Source of the DNA: Uloborus plumipes
Lineage: Eukaryota > Arthropoda > Arachnida > Araneae > Uloboridae
Assembly (NCBI GenBank): GCA_038373865.1
Contig: JAXGGA010001084.1
Coordinates: forward strand, 62,001-126,000
DNA length: 64,000 bases
Direction of reading: 5' to 3'
This document shows positions 42,420-53,004 of the stretch, piece by piece. Within the stretch, counting starts at the first letter, position 1. Each line of letters begins with the position of its first letter. The notes under the pieces are model-generated. The model saw only the letters and a list, made by a program, of their open reading frames with translations, searched no databases and was not told the origin of the DNA. Made by a program: the position numbers and the translations under genes.

Positions 42420-43259
42420 CATTACGCCCACTCTACCCCGTTTCCCACTGTGCTCTGATCTTCCTTACATGCTACTTTGGCGTAGGTTTGGTTATTGTAG
42501 GTGGAACCCCCTTTTTTCAGAACAGTGCGTTTTTAAAGCCTTCTACGAAAGTTTTGAAACCAAAATATTTTAACTTGTTGTCTTATTTTATCTTTGACTT
42601 TATTAATGAGCAATAAGCTCATCAGTTCCTAGAGAAATGCTTTAAACGTTAATTATGATTAGAATGTAAAACATTGTTTTTACGTCTCTGCTTTACGTGT
42701 ATTTTATATTCATAATGCGAAACGAAAATGTATCGTTGTGAAATATCGGTTTCCCATCCCTAAAGCTAGAACATTTTCGGCTTGTCTAGGTTTCTGTAGA
42801 AGGGGGAACTCTCTCAAGTAGGGAAGGTCAAACCAGGGAGGGGGATTGCCTATTTTTCGCTTGTTTAAACACTAGTTAAAAAAATGTCATCAACTCAATG
42901 TTATTCTTAATGCTATTATGATAACGCAAAAAAAATTAGCATGAAGGACGACTATAAAAGGGTTTTTTTATTATTTGCCGGGATATAGATTTAAGCATAA
43001 TAGCGATACAGTAAATCTAATAACTTCAGCTATGTTGTTCATAAATAGCATTTGAGATAAGCAGTAAAGGTTAGATTTGTTTCGAAAGAAATGTATTATT
43101 AAAACTTCAATTAATATCTTAAGTATAAAATTATTGCAGACTAATTTATATCAGTTGCATAAAAAAGTTAGAACCTTACAATTGCTATATTTGCAAGAAT
43201 TGGGGTACATAGGGTCAAATACGTAAAATTCTAATTGATTTGCAAAATATTTCGATTGT
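42420..43259. other. Interval without recognised feature
   Basis: No supported feature; a G-rich patch lies at 42800-42846. Confidence 0.4.
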
Positions 43260-43535
43260 ACATCGTTTTCATTTATAATCGTTGAAAGACATATGCATGA
43301 TGCTTTGGGTGGGTGTGTATAATGATGCTTTTCGAATCATAATGTTTGACCATAATTCGCACCTAAAATTGAAAAAAAAACAAAAACAAAACAAAGACAT
43401 GTTTTTAAACAATGTATTTCCATAATCGTATGAATGATGCTTTGGGTGGGTGTGTATAATGATGCTTTTCGAACCAATTTGCTTGACAATAATTCGCACC
43501 TAAAAATTAAAAAAAAAAAACATTTTTAAACAATG
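43260..43535. repeat. Tandem duplication, period 137 bp
   Basis: ATGATGCTTTGGGTGGGTG followed by TGTATAATGATGC occurs with TGCTTTGGG at 43301 and 43438, and TAATTCGCACCTAAAA then ACATTTTTAAACAATG follow in both. The two units are very similar outside the A-rich linker, so the duplication is recent. Confidence 0.85.
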
Positions 43536-43739
43536 TAATAATCCTTTTCATTGCATTGTGTTCAGTGCGAACGCTATGCAATAAAAAGGATAGCTGGAAA
43601 CAACAAAAGGCTTCACTTTGCTAATTGTTGCGATATTTTTAGTTACTTTTTAAATTTTTTTCCGTTCTATTTAGATGTACGATATTAATATAAGTTGAAT
43701 GCAAAAGTAGTATTTTCAAAGTCACCACGTTTGTCTGGT

Positions 43740-43741
<2 letters not shown>

Positions 43742-43780
<39 letters not shown>
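43742..43780. repeat. Poly(A) tract, about 39 A
   Basis: An uninterrupted A-run. No SINE, LINE or retrogene body was recognised upstream (43560-43741), so it is a simple repeat unless an unknown retroelement precedes it. The ORF 43695-43880 owes its poly-Lys to this tract. Confidence 0.9.
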
Positions 43781-43781
<1 letters not shown>

Positions 43782-44498
43782 GATATTTCCAATGGGGTGA
43801 TTTATGTGAAGGCATATTTAGCCTTTCGCTCCAGATTTTTACGTCCGTTAAAAGTAGAGATAAGTCATTTTACAACTTAAAATGGCAAAAATTCATATTT
43901 TCCGTGAAATTGGTTAAAGACCTTGGTAAATAAAAGGACGTAAACACGGCTAAACAAAATGTTATTCCTCCGAAAGAGTTGCAGACTTTTATACAGCGAA
44001 AGGTCCCGTGTATTCAAAATATTCCATTTCTTGTTGCAGCCGCAAGTTGCATTTTATGACTGTTATTTCCGTTCGCGTCGAAAATAAAAAAGTCTTTGGT
44101 AGTCAAACTCCTTTTAGTGACTATAAAACTTGCGAAAAATGTGTCGCAATCAACTACTTGAAAGGTAACCTCATATGATAGCAAATAGATTAAAGTTCTT
44201 GTCAATATTTGCTTTAAAGACGATAAATAAAAAAAAAGACATGAACTGCTCCATTTTCTACTTGCTCAATAAATCTCGCTAATGTCATTTTGCAATGCTA
44301 GTACTTTCCGATTACTAACAATAGCGGCCAAAACTGTCGGAACTTTTGATTTTTTTTCAAAACTTTTTGCATGCTTTTGGAAAACGCTACATTTTATGAA
44401 ATACTCGTACATTTCACTTTTAAGAGAATTAAATTATTTACACAATGGAGAAAACAAAATTCTAAAATTTGTAAGACAAAAAATGTTACACGCACTTA
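43781..44498. other. Interval with an unassigned ORF
   Basis: ORF 44282-44557 (+, 91 codons, MSFCNASTFRLL) runs into the TIR of the element at 44501; its N-terminal two thirds is non-repeat and unrecognised. Nothing else supported. Confidence 0.35.
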
Positions 44499-45042
44499 TA
44501 TGGGCGATTCTCTGTAAACTCGTAATTGGCTATCCGGACCGAGTATTTAAAAAATAATAAAGTGTAATGAAGTAATTATCTTTCTTAATACAAGTAAAGC
44601 TTTAATACTTTGTAGCCCAATTGTATTAGGAGCGATAACAGTTTAATTTTTTTCTAGAAATTATCTAAGTGCTAAAAACACAGTCCCTTGGTTGTCCCAA
44701 TCGTATAGTCTAACACTTAAAGTTAAAGTTTAAAAAAACCTATTAACAGTACATAAATTTGGTAAATAATGTCTTAAAATAGAGAAATGCAATTATTTTC
44801 GTAATGAAATAGTTCTAATTACCCATTTCTAAAACTTAATATAGTCATGCAAGTTCTGTCATGATTGTTTTCAAATTGTCCCCTGCCACAAATTGAAAGC
44901 AGCAATAGAAAAGATCTATTACTCTTGCAAATATTTTTTGGCATGAAGTTAAACTTAATCAGTGTGAATGTGTCGAAATTGCCGAGAATGGTGTTGAAAC
45001 GCCACTTTGTTTAGTTTCAGAGCCACAGTTGTGATAAAAGTA

Positions 45043-45985
45043 TGGGCGATTCTCTGTAAACTGGTAATTCGCTGTCCGAACCGATTATTTTAAAAATAAT
45101 AAAGTGTAATAAAGTAATTATCGCTCTTAATACAAGTAAAGCATTAATACTTTGTGGCCCAATTGAATTTGGAGTGATAACAATTTAATATTTTTTTCTA
45201 GAAATTATCTAAGCGCCAAAAACACAGTCCCCTGGCTGTCCCAATCCCATAGTCTAACTGTTAAAGAGAGTATTTCAAAAAACCTATTAACACTACATAA
45301 ATTTGGCAATTAATGTCTAAAAATAGAATAATGAAGCTATATTTTTCTTATGAAATAAGGTATAATTACGTATTTCTAAAACTTAAAATTGTCATGTAAA
45401 TTCTATCCGGAGTTTTTCAAACAGTCCCCTGCAACAAATTCAAAGCTGTAACACGAAAAATCTATAACTTTTGCAAATTCTTTTTGGCATGAAGTTTAAA
45501 GTAATCAGTGTGAATTTGCCGAAATCGCCGAGAACGGTGTTGAAACGCTATTTTGCTTAGTTTGAGAGCCACATTTGTGATGAAAATATGCATCAGGGTC
45601 GTTGCGAAAACTGTCCTCTGGGAAGTGATTTTTATTAATGTCAATTAATTTAATGATAAAACATATTAGTTACTATGTCCACGATTTGTGCCTAAATTTA
45701 TAGGTAGTCTCGTAACTAGTTATGCTCCAATAGTTTTGCAGATATTACGCAACAAAGAGCAAAAACACGGTCACCTGGCACAGTCCTCTGCCTAGTTATA
45801 CTAGGCGGGGGACTTACCCCCTATCATGATTTATCAGAAAAACACAAACTTCAATTGGCCCTCTTTCAAATCAAAGTAATAGATTCATTTTCTGAGCAAT
45901 AGTATTATAATTATACGAACATTTTAAAAAACCGTGCCCGGACAGATTTCGTGTGAAAAGTGACGAGTTTACAGAGAATTGCCCG
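45043..45985. mobile_element. 'TGGGCGATTC' TIR element B, complete, nested in A
   Basis: TGGGCGATTCTCTGTAAACT ... AGTTTACAGAGAATTGCCCG with TA on both sides (45041-45042, 45986-45987). The host context GTGATAAAAG-TA / TA-CATCTTGGTCGTTGC corresponds to B's own GTGATGAAAATATGCATCAGGGTCGTTGC, so B inserted at a TA inside A. At 943 bp without an ORF of note it is non-autonomous. B provides empty sites for both later insertions in A. Confidence 0.88.
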
Positions 45986-46004
45986 TATACATCTTGGTCG
46001 TTGC

Positions 46005-46179
46005 CAGGGACGTCATTTCAAGTTTTTTCAGGGGGGGGGGGGCAAAGGGTCCAAACGCAATGCAATTTCACCGGAAAACATTAAAAACCACGCCCACTTA
46101 TATGTAAATACATTGATTTCTCAAAGCCGGGGGGGGGGGGGGCATTTGCCCCCCCTGCTCCCCCTAAATGACGGGCCTG
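46005..46179. mobile_element. hAT-like MITE with G/C tracts
   Basis: CAGGGACGTCATTT and AAATGACGGGCCTG form imperfect TIRs. The TSD is GTCGTTGC (45997-46004) and GTTGTTGC (46180-46187). Element B has a single GTCGTTGC at the equivalent place (about 45597), confirming the duplication. Two G-runs (about 46031-46042 and 46130-46142) and a C-run lie inside. Confidence 0.88.
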
Positions 46180-46365
46180 GTTGTTGCGAAAACAGTCCTC
46201 TGGTAAGTGATTTTACTAATGTTAGTTAGTTTAATTATGAGACATTATTTATTATGTCCATGATTTGTATCTATATGTATGGGTAGTTTCGTAACAAATT
46301 ATGTTCCAATAGTTTTGCAGATATTACGCAATAAGTGAAAATACATTGTCCCCTGCCTAGTAGTA

Positions 46366-46926
46366 TAGTGAACTCTCACGAATACGCTGCCTCATTTATG
46401 CGCTTTTTTCACTTATACGACGATTTTAAATGGTCCCAACACATTCCATAGCAAAATAATGATAGTATCTTTCCATTTATGCGTCGCTCTAAAGATAAAT
46501 ATTTCACTTATACGCCGAATTTTCCCTAAAATGTAAAAAATTTAATTTATTTTCCTTAAAAAATAAGCATTTTTCTTCACTTTTCTCTTTAATCTTTCGC
46601 CTTTATTGCTCACGGAAGGCATTTTTTACACATGAACTAGAGTTCAGAGAGGGACAATTATCTATTATGCATCGTTTTAAAGGGAACAGTTTGTAATTAG
46701 GTATGCTACAACTTTTGTTTTTTCTTTTTCATTGTAGTAACGTTACAGTCATTGCCAAACCGTGGTAATATGTTCCGTTTCTATAGAAATATTCTTATTC
46801 ATTCTCTCATTAGAAACTATGTTGCGTTTTAGTCCATTAAATACGCTTGTTCATTTATACGTCTCTTTCACTTATGCGCCTTTTTCTGTTGACCTCTTGG
46901 GCCGGCGTATAAGTGAGAGTTCACTG
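46366..46926. mobile_element. pogo/Tigger-like MITE
   Basis: TAGTGAACTCTCACGAATAC and the inverse of CAGTGAACTCTCACTTATAC at the right, flanked by TA (46364-46365, 46927-46928). Inside, several 'cacttatacg'/'ttatgcgcc' blocks repeat. Element B shows the uninterrupted site (CCTAGTTATACTAGGC). The 88-codon ORF at 46762 has no transposase motif. Confidence 0.82.
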
Positions 46927-47108
46927 TATTATGCAGGGGACTTGCCACTTGTCCTGATTTATCAGAAAATCAATTTTCAATTGGCCCTCTTTCAAAATAA
47001 GTTAATGGATTTATTTCCTGAGCAATAGTATGATATTTTTCGAAAAAAAAAAAATGCCCGGACAAATTCTATGTTAAAAAATTATGAGTTTATAGAGAAT
47101 CGCCCATA

Positions 47109-48274
47109 AACAACAAACACGGTTACGAAGTGGTATGTGATATCGAACTTTACCGACCATTTACTCTTCTTGCCCTGGAGAATGCTAATAACTTCCAGCA
47201 TGGCTGACATGTTCACGGTTAAAACAAGTCAGTATTGTGCTTTGTTCTGCAGTATAAATACTAGTTCTTATGCACTCAATTTGCAATTACTGCCGCTTAG
47301 CGTTTTTTGCATTGCAAACATTTTTGAGTTTTTTTTTTTTTTTTTTAGTATTGCATTAAATTTTCTTTCAAATTATGTATACCACTTTACATTTTGTGAA
47401 AAGTAACGCTTCCTACATGTAAGCAAAGTTAAAATATTTCCAACATTTTCTACAATTTCGGCCACCTCGGTATATTTCGAGTTAAAATTACTTTCAAATA
47501 CGAACAAGGCAGATACATATTGAGTTCTAATCCAAAGATTTGTTTATGGTTTTCTTAATACTTAACTTGATACTTACAGTATTGAACTACACAATCGATT
47601 TTGGCTTTTTAATGACTACAGATCTAAACTACCTCCCCCCCCCCCTCCAAAAAAAAAAAAAAAAAAAGAAAAGGAAACACTAGTTTATATTTTCCCAAGT
47701 TTTCCAGTTGGCAGATCTGAGAGTGCAGGTTCATGGTCGACCAGTAATTAACGCGTTGAAAAGAAATGTTAATTTTTCAATAACTATTTGGAATATCAAG
47801 TCCAAACTTGGGGGGGGGGGGGTAGATTTGGTGTTTTAGCGTTTTTTTTACTGTACAATTTAGTTTATCTTTCATTTTCTGCATTTTTTCATGTTTCGAA
47901 TTAAACCGTATAAAACTATATTATGGCTTTGGTAAAATATGTTTAGCCTTGGACCATCCTATTTGTGTTTGGGTTGAATGAGCTAAAAGCAACTTGCGTC
48001 ACCCCCTATTTTAATTAATTTAATCGTTTAAGCGTCAACCCATTGGAAGTCAGACTTTTCAGAGCTGGGACCCTTCTCCCAGAGACATAAGCTTCTCTAA
48101 TCAGAAAAGCAAAAACGTTCCGTTTGACGCACTATTAATGTAGTTAATACAGTCTATCTGATTGTATCTACCTATAGTTTGTCTCTAATAAATAGCCACT
48201 TGACCTTGAACGAACTCAACTACGTTTGGATTAAAGGAGGAGAGTTTCGTACATAGACACATCAATAACCGTTA
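47109..48274. other. Interval with C-, A- and G-tracts, no recognised gene
   Basis: C-run followed by A-run at 47636-47668 and a G-run at 47811-47822. ORF 47137-47406 (89 codons) ends in poly-F encoded by a T-run and has no domain. Confidence 0.4.
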
Positions 48275-48450
48275 TCAGCCATGTCGCACCTTTTTTGTTT
48301 TCCGGTTTTGTTTTAGTGTGCGTATGAAATTGGTCTAATGACACCTACTTTTTAATGTACCAAGTTTTATTTGCTTACCCTTGTCCAGAGTGTTTATTTT
48401 TTATAATGTAACATAGCCCCTTCATCCTTCAAACCCTTCAATTGTGTAAC
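48275..48450 (+). repeat. Dispersed repeat R1, copy 3
   Basis: TTTTTTGTTTTCCGG, TAGTGTGCGTATGAAATTGG, ACCAAGTTTTATTTGCT, AGAGTGTTTATTTTTTA and AGCCCCTTCATCCTTC align with the 13915 copy; the end AACCCTTCAATTG agrees with the terminal TTGAAGG form seen at 19910. Confidence 0.75.
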
Positions 48451-48534
48451 CCTAGACAAATCGGAAATCTACTTATCAAAGCTAGACGGAACCTATAAGA
48501 TGACAGAAACGAAGTGTTTAACTGAAAGCTCGGT

Positions 48535-48963
48535 ATGATTAAAATGAAAACTTACTTAATAAAATACAATCCGGCTAATTGCAAAACTGTTTCAGATTCC
48601 GAATGTGAGGACCAAGTTAAAAGAAATGTGTGTCGTAATGGCTTCAGTTTTCCTTCCTTGAGCAATAGCTCAAGAAAAAATCCAATTCCAACGAGTGTAA
48701 CGCCAAACTTTTCTAATCCGTTTCCTGATAAAAAGTTCAATCTTACTTCTGATAACTTGCTGATGGAATAAAGAATGTTCTTCAGTGCATGGAAACGTTT
48801 GCTTCAAAAGCTCGCAGATATAAACTCGTATTTAGAACTAAGTTATTGCTGCATGATCCCGACTTGCGTTTTTGTAGCCTTCTCTGTAATAGGATTTGTT
48901 TTTATTGTGCACCGAAGGGAATCGAGACTAAAATATAAGAAAAATTCTCATTACATAAAATGA
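48535..48963 (+). pseudogene. Two-part open frame split by one stop, with a membrane segment
   Basis: An ATG at 48535 opens 78 codons (polar; SECEDQVKRNVC; SNSSRKNPIP), ended by TAA at 48769-48771. The same frame resumes at once (R, then ATG 48775) for another 62 codons ending at 48963. The second part contains a clear hydrophobic segment (CMIPTCVFVAFSVIGFVFIV) followed by basic residues (HRRESRLKYKK), as in a single-pass membrane protein with a positive cytoplasmic side. About 140 codons with a single stop is unusual for such AT-rich DNA. It may be an exon with a nonsense mutation, two small ORFs, or chance. No family recognised. Confidence 0.3.
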
Positions 48964-49443
48964 AAGGGGAGGTTTCTTGGATAGTGCGAGAATGGCTCGA
49001 GAAACGATAGTATGAATTAGAGATCCTAAAATTAAACTTTTCATCGTTAAGATTTTGAAAAAAAGTTATTCTTTTCCAGAAACCTTTTTATAAGAAGTCC
49101 TTAGTAATAGATGTAATTGTCTTGGGATATATTATTCATTAGTATTATACTCTAATTCGGCTTTAAAAACAACTTTCTTTTCGAATCCTTACTATTTTCA
49201 ATTATTTTATGGGCACTGGTATGATTCTATTCTTGGGAATGTCCCAATAGCTTTTGCCGGCTTATTCTTGTACTCCTAATATAAGACTTTTTCACTTTCA
49301 AGCATGAAGTTTTATCTTGATGAGGGAGTGTACAAAATGAAACATTCTTGAAAAAATGAGCTACAACATAAACAAAACCAAATTTAGAAAAAGCTAGTGT
49401 TAAACCTACTTGGCGGAAATATCGTTGATACGACCTTTACCAA
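48964..49443. other. Interval without recognised feature
   Basis: No supported feature. Confidence 0.4.
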
Positions 49444-49445
49444 TA

Positions 49446-49606
49446 CTGTCGGTTCCAGAAAATATTATTCGATTTATCAGGTTATTTGTTTAATCAGGGA
49501 TCTTTAGCATTGCGTCTATGTCATGGGAAATATTCGGTTCCAGGATATTTTGTTCGTATAAGCTGTGTACTCGTTTATCCGTTACCCGATTAAGCGGTGC
49601 CGACAG
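49446..49606. mobile_element. 161-bp pogo/Tigger-like MITE
   Basis: CTGTCGGTTCC and GGTGCCGACAG ends, TA at 49444-49445 and 49607-49608. Inside, TTTATCAGGTTATTTGTTT and TCGTTTATCCGTTACCCG are of the 'ttatccg' type usual for this group. Confidence 0.72.
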
Positions 49607-49608
49607 TA

Positions 49609-50447
49609 TGTCTAAATATAAATCAGACATTTGTCGCAGTTTGTACCACACTTATATACAGTGAAACATAGCTATAACAAATTGTCAGTTTTTAAGTACA
49701 AACTTCAGTACATAGTTTTCATGAAAAACTACACTTTCAAGCTTAGAAATGTTATCCAATACTGATAAAGTCAAGCGGCACTTCAAACTGGATATATTGT
49801 GTTTTTCAAAAGCATAGGCTGAGAACCATAGCAAGAGGAGTGCATCTTTGTCAGTAACATTTAACGAATATTCATGTTATGCAAAAATATATTTGTAACT
49901 ACATACAGATGATATTTTACTTTGTTAAAAGAAAAAGTTAAAATATCTCATCCATTCTTTTTTTTTTCTTAAATCCTTATAGAACTAATAATATTCCATA
50001 ATATTCGACAAGCAATCTTGGAAAATAAACTTTTAAACAGTTAGACAAATTGTCAACAAACAATGATCAACTGCAATTTTTTTTTTTTCAATAATATGAC
50101 AAACTGCAATTTTTTTAGAGTATATACTATAAATGTTCAGGTCTCATGTGTGCACTAGTAGAATAAAATTTTCGAAAATTTACCTGTACAAACTTTTGAG
50201 AATCACAAAACATACTTTGTCCTCTTGTGACTGAAACAGCAACAAGTGGTCGATTCGCACTGCATTTCTTTATGAGAGTCTTTTTTTGCGCAGTTCTTGT
50301 TAATCCCACCTAGAATAATGTTCAAAATTCAGGAAATTTTTAGAGTGAATATTCTTAGCGCCACATCAATACAAACACAGACAACCAGTTTACAGCCAGT
50401 TAACATCGAGACCGCAAAGGCGAACGAAAGGAGAGGAGGGCCGTGGA
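49609..50447. other. Interval without recognised feature
   Basis: T-runs at 49958-49969 and 50079-50089; no gene or repeat boundary. Confidence 0.4.
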
Positions 50448-50460
50448 CCGAATAGCATTC

Positions 50461-50687
50461 GTTTCGTTTCGTTTGCGGCTATATGCCCAGGTTTTTTGAT
50501 GAGGACTACAATCTAGTGTCTTGCGTCCATTACACATGATTTTTATTACATATATCTTGTACAGACAATGTATGAAAGAGTTACATCACAAAGGAAGGAA
50601 AGTACATCCGGAGTGAGGGTGGGAGTCGAACCCACCGTCTCAGAGTTATCGGCTACACGCCTTAGACCGCTCGGCCACTGACACCCC
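50461..50687 (-). mobile_element. tRNA-derived SINE, Leu/Ser-like head
   Basis: On the minus strand the head starts GGGGTGTCAGTGGCCGAGCG (A box GTGGCCGAGCGG) and has B box GGGTTCGACTCCC (+ strand 50613-50625). The spacing is longer than in the 21570 SINE, as with type II tRNAs. A shared GTACTTTCC follows the tRNA part in both SINEs. The target duplication is GAATAGCATTC (50450-50460) and GAACAGCATTC (50688-50698), one difference. The 3' tail (plus-strand GTTTCGTTTCGTTT) is a short repeat. Not a functional tRNA: the 3' acceptor side does not pair with the 5' side. Confidence 0.85.
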
Positions 50688-50698
50688 GAACAGCATTC

Positions 50699-51290
50699 CT
50701 AAACAGAACTTTGCGGACGCTCGCTGGTAAGATAAATTAATTTTATCTACCAGTTTGTTGGCAATCTTAGCTACAATAAGAGGATCTTTACCTCCAGCTC
50801 GATTTTTGGCAGTTCCCGACTGCGGAGTATAGAATAAGGACGAAACTGCAGTCTCAGGATGCTATGATTGATTTGTTAGTGTATGTGCTTCAGTTCTGCC
50901 TTAACCCTGGCTTATGGGCGGTAACTCATTGCAAAATATCTATAGATTCGTAATTTTTCAGGCTTTATGTTTGGCTAATTTTCATAACTGTTCGATTTTC
51001 TTTAGCGGAAACATTAATTAGAACGTAAATTGGTAAGTACGTTTCATTTGTTCTATACAAGCGATTTTGGAACTTTGACAGTTTCGCCAGGTGGAACAAC
51101 TTACAAGGTCTCGCCGCCAATAATTTCTACCCCTCCCCCTCCCTCTCTCTTTTTGTCTCCTTCTCCGCTTAGTGGAAGTCAATCAGTAAAAAGACGAAAA
51201 AAGTCAATCTTTGAATTGTTTGAGTTAATAGTTAAGTTGGAGGAGCGGCAAAACTGGAAATGGTTCTACAGGTACGCTTGTGCTGGAAAT
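50699..51290 (+). other. Interval with an unassigned ORF
   Basis: An open frame at 51030-51344 (104 codons from a TTG) has a Pro/Ser-rich middle (STPPPPSLFLSPSPLSGS), then KRRKKSIFELFELIVKLEERQNWKWF, and runs into the Tc1-type TIR at 51293. Its non-repeat part could be an exon; no family recognised. Confidence 0.2.
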
Positions 51291-51292
51291 AC

Positions 51293-52719
51293 ACCTGGCG
51301 GAAAAGAAAAAAAAAGTCCCAACACCAAGAAAAAATTACTGTAGAGTAATGAAATCTGGGTGATACAATCATTTAGTTATCATGTTTAATTGATTAAATG
51401 TACAATATTACTGGCTAATTTAAGCTCAAGAAAATGCTGTGCAAATGTGAAATGATGTTACTTTAATAGCCGGTGTAACCTCCAGAATTTTGAAGGCAAA
51501 CCTACAAGCGTGCATGCATTGTGTCATACAGGTACCGAATGTCACTTTGTGGTATGGAGTGCCATGCTTGTTGCACTTGTTGTATCAATACTAGGACAGT
51601 CATTGCTGACTGTGGATGATACTGGAGTTGCCTTCCAATGATATCTCATACGTGATCAATTGGTGACAGATCTGGTGATCTTAAAGGTCATGGTTTCATG
51701 TCAACATTCTATAGAGTACATTGCGTTACAGCAGCGGTGTGAGGGCGAGCGTTATCCTGTTGGAAAACTCCCCCTTGAATGCTACTCATGAAGGACTGTA
51801 CTATAGGATGAATTACCAAACTGACGACAAGTTTTCAGTCAGTGTGTTTGGGATAACAACAAGAGTGCTCCTGCTGTCATAGGAAATTGCTCCTAAGACC
51901 ATGACTCCCAGTGTATCTCTCGTGTGTCTAGGCCGCAGACAGCTTGGATGCAGGCAGTCCCCTAGCCTCTTTCTGACCAACATGCCACCATCACAAGCAC
52001 TAAGGCAGAATTTGTTTTCATCAGAAATTACAACAGATCTCTCCTCTGACCTCCAAGGAGCTCTGTCTTGACACCACTGTCGTCGCAAAACGGTAATGGT
52101 TTTCAGTCAATGGAATACCGGCTATAGGGTGCCTGGTTCGGAGCTGTCATTGAAGTAAATGATGTCTTACCGTTCTTTGGGTCACAAGGGTACCCAACTG
52201 TAGCTCGAATGTCAGCCACAGATGTAGTACGGTGCACCACAGACGTACGCAGTATTCGGCGATTTTCCTTCTCAGTCGTGCCACGTGGCAGATCGGAATT
52301 CGATCTTCTTGAGGTAGTACCATCTCTTGATCATAGAATCCAATATTCATGCACGGTGGAAACATTCCCACCAAGACTTTCTGCAATATCGCGAAATGAA
52401 AATCCATCTTCTCGTAGCCAAATTGTACGACATCATTCAAACACGGTGAGCTGTTGATAATGGCTTCTTCTTCTTCATAAAGGCATTCCTGGCTAATATG
52501 AACGCAATGCGTCAGATTTCACGGAAAAATAATACTCACGCAACGCGCTTTTGAAACAAGCCTTATTTGCATGTTCTGAGTGACGCCAGATGTGCCACAC
52601 TTATGCGCTGAGCACGAAATTTCAACCGATGTCATCTTTCGGTTGTATAAACACGCCTACCAAATTTCGTTTATCTAGAGCAAGTCTTTCTTGGTGTTGG
52701 GATTTTTTTTCCACCAGTG
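51293..52719 (-). mobile_element. Tc1/mariner-type transposon, degenerate
   Basis: The TIRs are CACCTGGCGGAAAAG then AGTCCCAACACCAAG at the left, and the inverse of CACTGGTGGAAAAAAAATCC then CAACACCAAGAAAG at the right. TA flanks both ends (51291-51292, 52720-52721). Length about 1.43 kb fits a complete Tc1-type element with one transposase gene. The reading frame is broken (see the pseudogene entry). Confidence 0.92.
51475..52440 (-). pseudogene. Tc1-type transposase, broken by frameshifts and stops
   Basis: Reading on the minus strand, the N-terminal helix-turn-helix region is spread over shifted frames in 52440-52147. The best preserved part is 52088-51813: WRSEERSVVISDENKFCLS with the second catalytic Asp in SDENKF, then RHTRDTLGVMVLGAISYDSR and STLVVIPNTLTE, all in Tc1 order. 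After a frameshift, VFQQDNARPHTA (around 51755) is intact, with its Asp. A stop follows, and in another frame PWPLRSPDLSPIDHV gives the end of the DD-E/D signature. Several frameshifts and stops exclude function. An intact relative has about 340 residues and performs cut-and-paste at TA. Confidence 0.92.
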
Positions 52720-52729
52720 TAAATGTACT

Positions 52730-53004
52730 GATCATTAGTTTATGTACCGCAGGCAGCAGGAAAGGGCAAAATATCCCGAAGTACGGCAGGTGTCGAAAAA
52801 GGAGCATTGCTTCTAAAGTACACCGCCAAAGGTGGCGGATCAGCCATAGACACAGCTAAGCTCGGCAAAAAGGGGGTGTACAACGAGCCGAAGGCAAATA
52901 CCGCTGCAGGCGGTGTACAAAAACCCGCAGGCGGGTTGAACGAGCGGCGGCACCGGTCACCGAATACGGTTAATCTAGCCACCTTAGCTGCTAGTGGTGT
53001 ATGA
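52730..53004. other. GC-rich island open on both strands
   Basis: Directly beside the Tc1-type element, about 275 bp is far richer in G+C than the window. The plus frame is open from about 52732 to 53004 (KYTAKGGGSAIDTAKLGKKG; GGVQKPAGGLNERRHRSP), and a minus frame (52740-53012, 90 codons) is also open. The short direct/inverted motif GCAGGCGG / CCGCAGGCGGG / GCCAAAGGTGGCGG gives hairpin potential. I recognise no family. It could be a host exon, a piece of an unknown element, or foreign DNA. Confidence 0.3.

Larger units (their letters stand above)
44501..47106. mobile_element. 'TGGGCGATTC' TIR element A, split by its own relative
   Basis: The left end TGGGCGATTCTCTGTAAACT follows TA (44499-44500). 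The right end TTTATAGAGAATCGCCCA precedes TA (47107-47108). Its left half (44501-45042) and right half (45986-47106) flank a second complete family member (45043-45985). The right half further contains a hAT-like MITE (46005-46179) and a pogo-like element (46366-46926). Removing the insertions gives an element of about the same length as 45043-45985. The left half has GAAGTAATTATC, CTTTGTAGCCCAATTG and AAAACACAGTCCC; the right half has CAATTGGCCCTCTTTC and TGCCCGGACA. Confidence 0.85.

Noticed and set aside
43560..43780. Retrogene or LINE tail before the 39-bp A-run
   Set aside because: No coding or retroelement sequence and no target duplication seen upstream; treated as simple repeat.
47137..47406. 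89-codon ORF with hydrophobic end
   Set aside because: The poly-Phe end comes from a T-run; no domain; neighbour of simple tracts.
50600..50687. Functional tRNA-Leu or tRNA-Ser gene (minus)
   Set aside because: The 5' and 3' acceptor sides do not pair, and SINE body and TSD are present.
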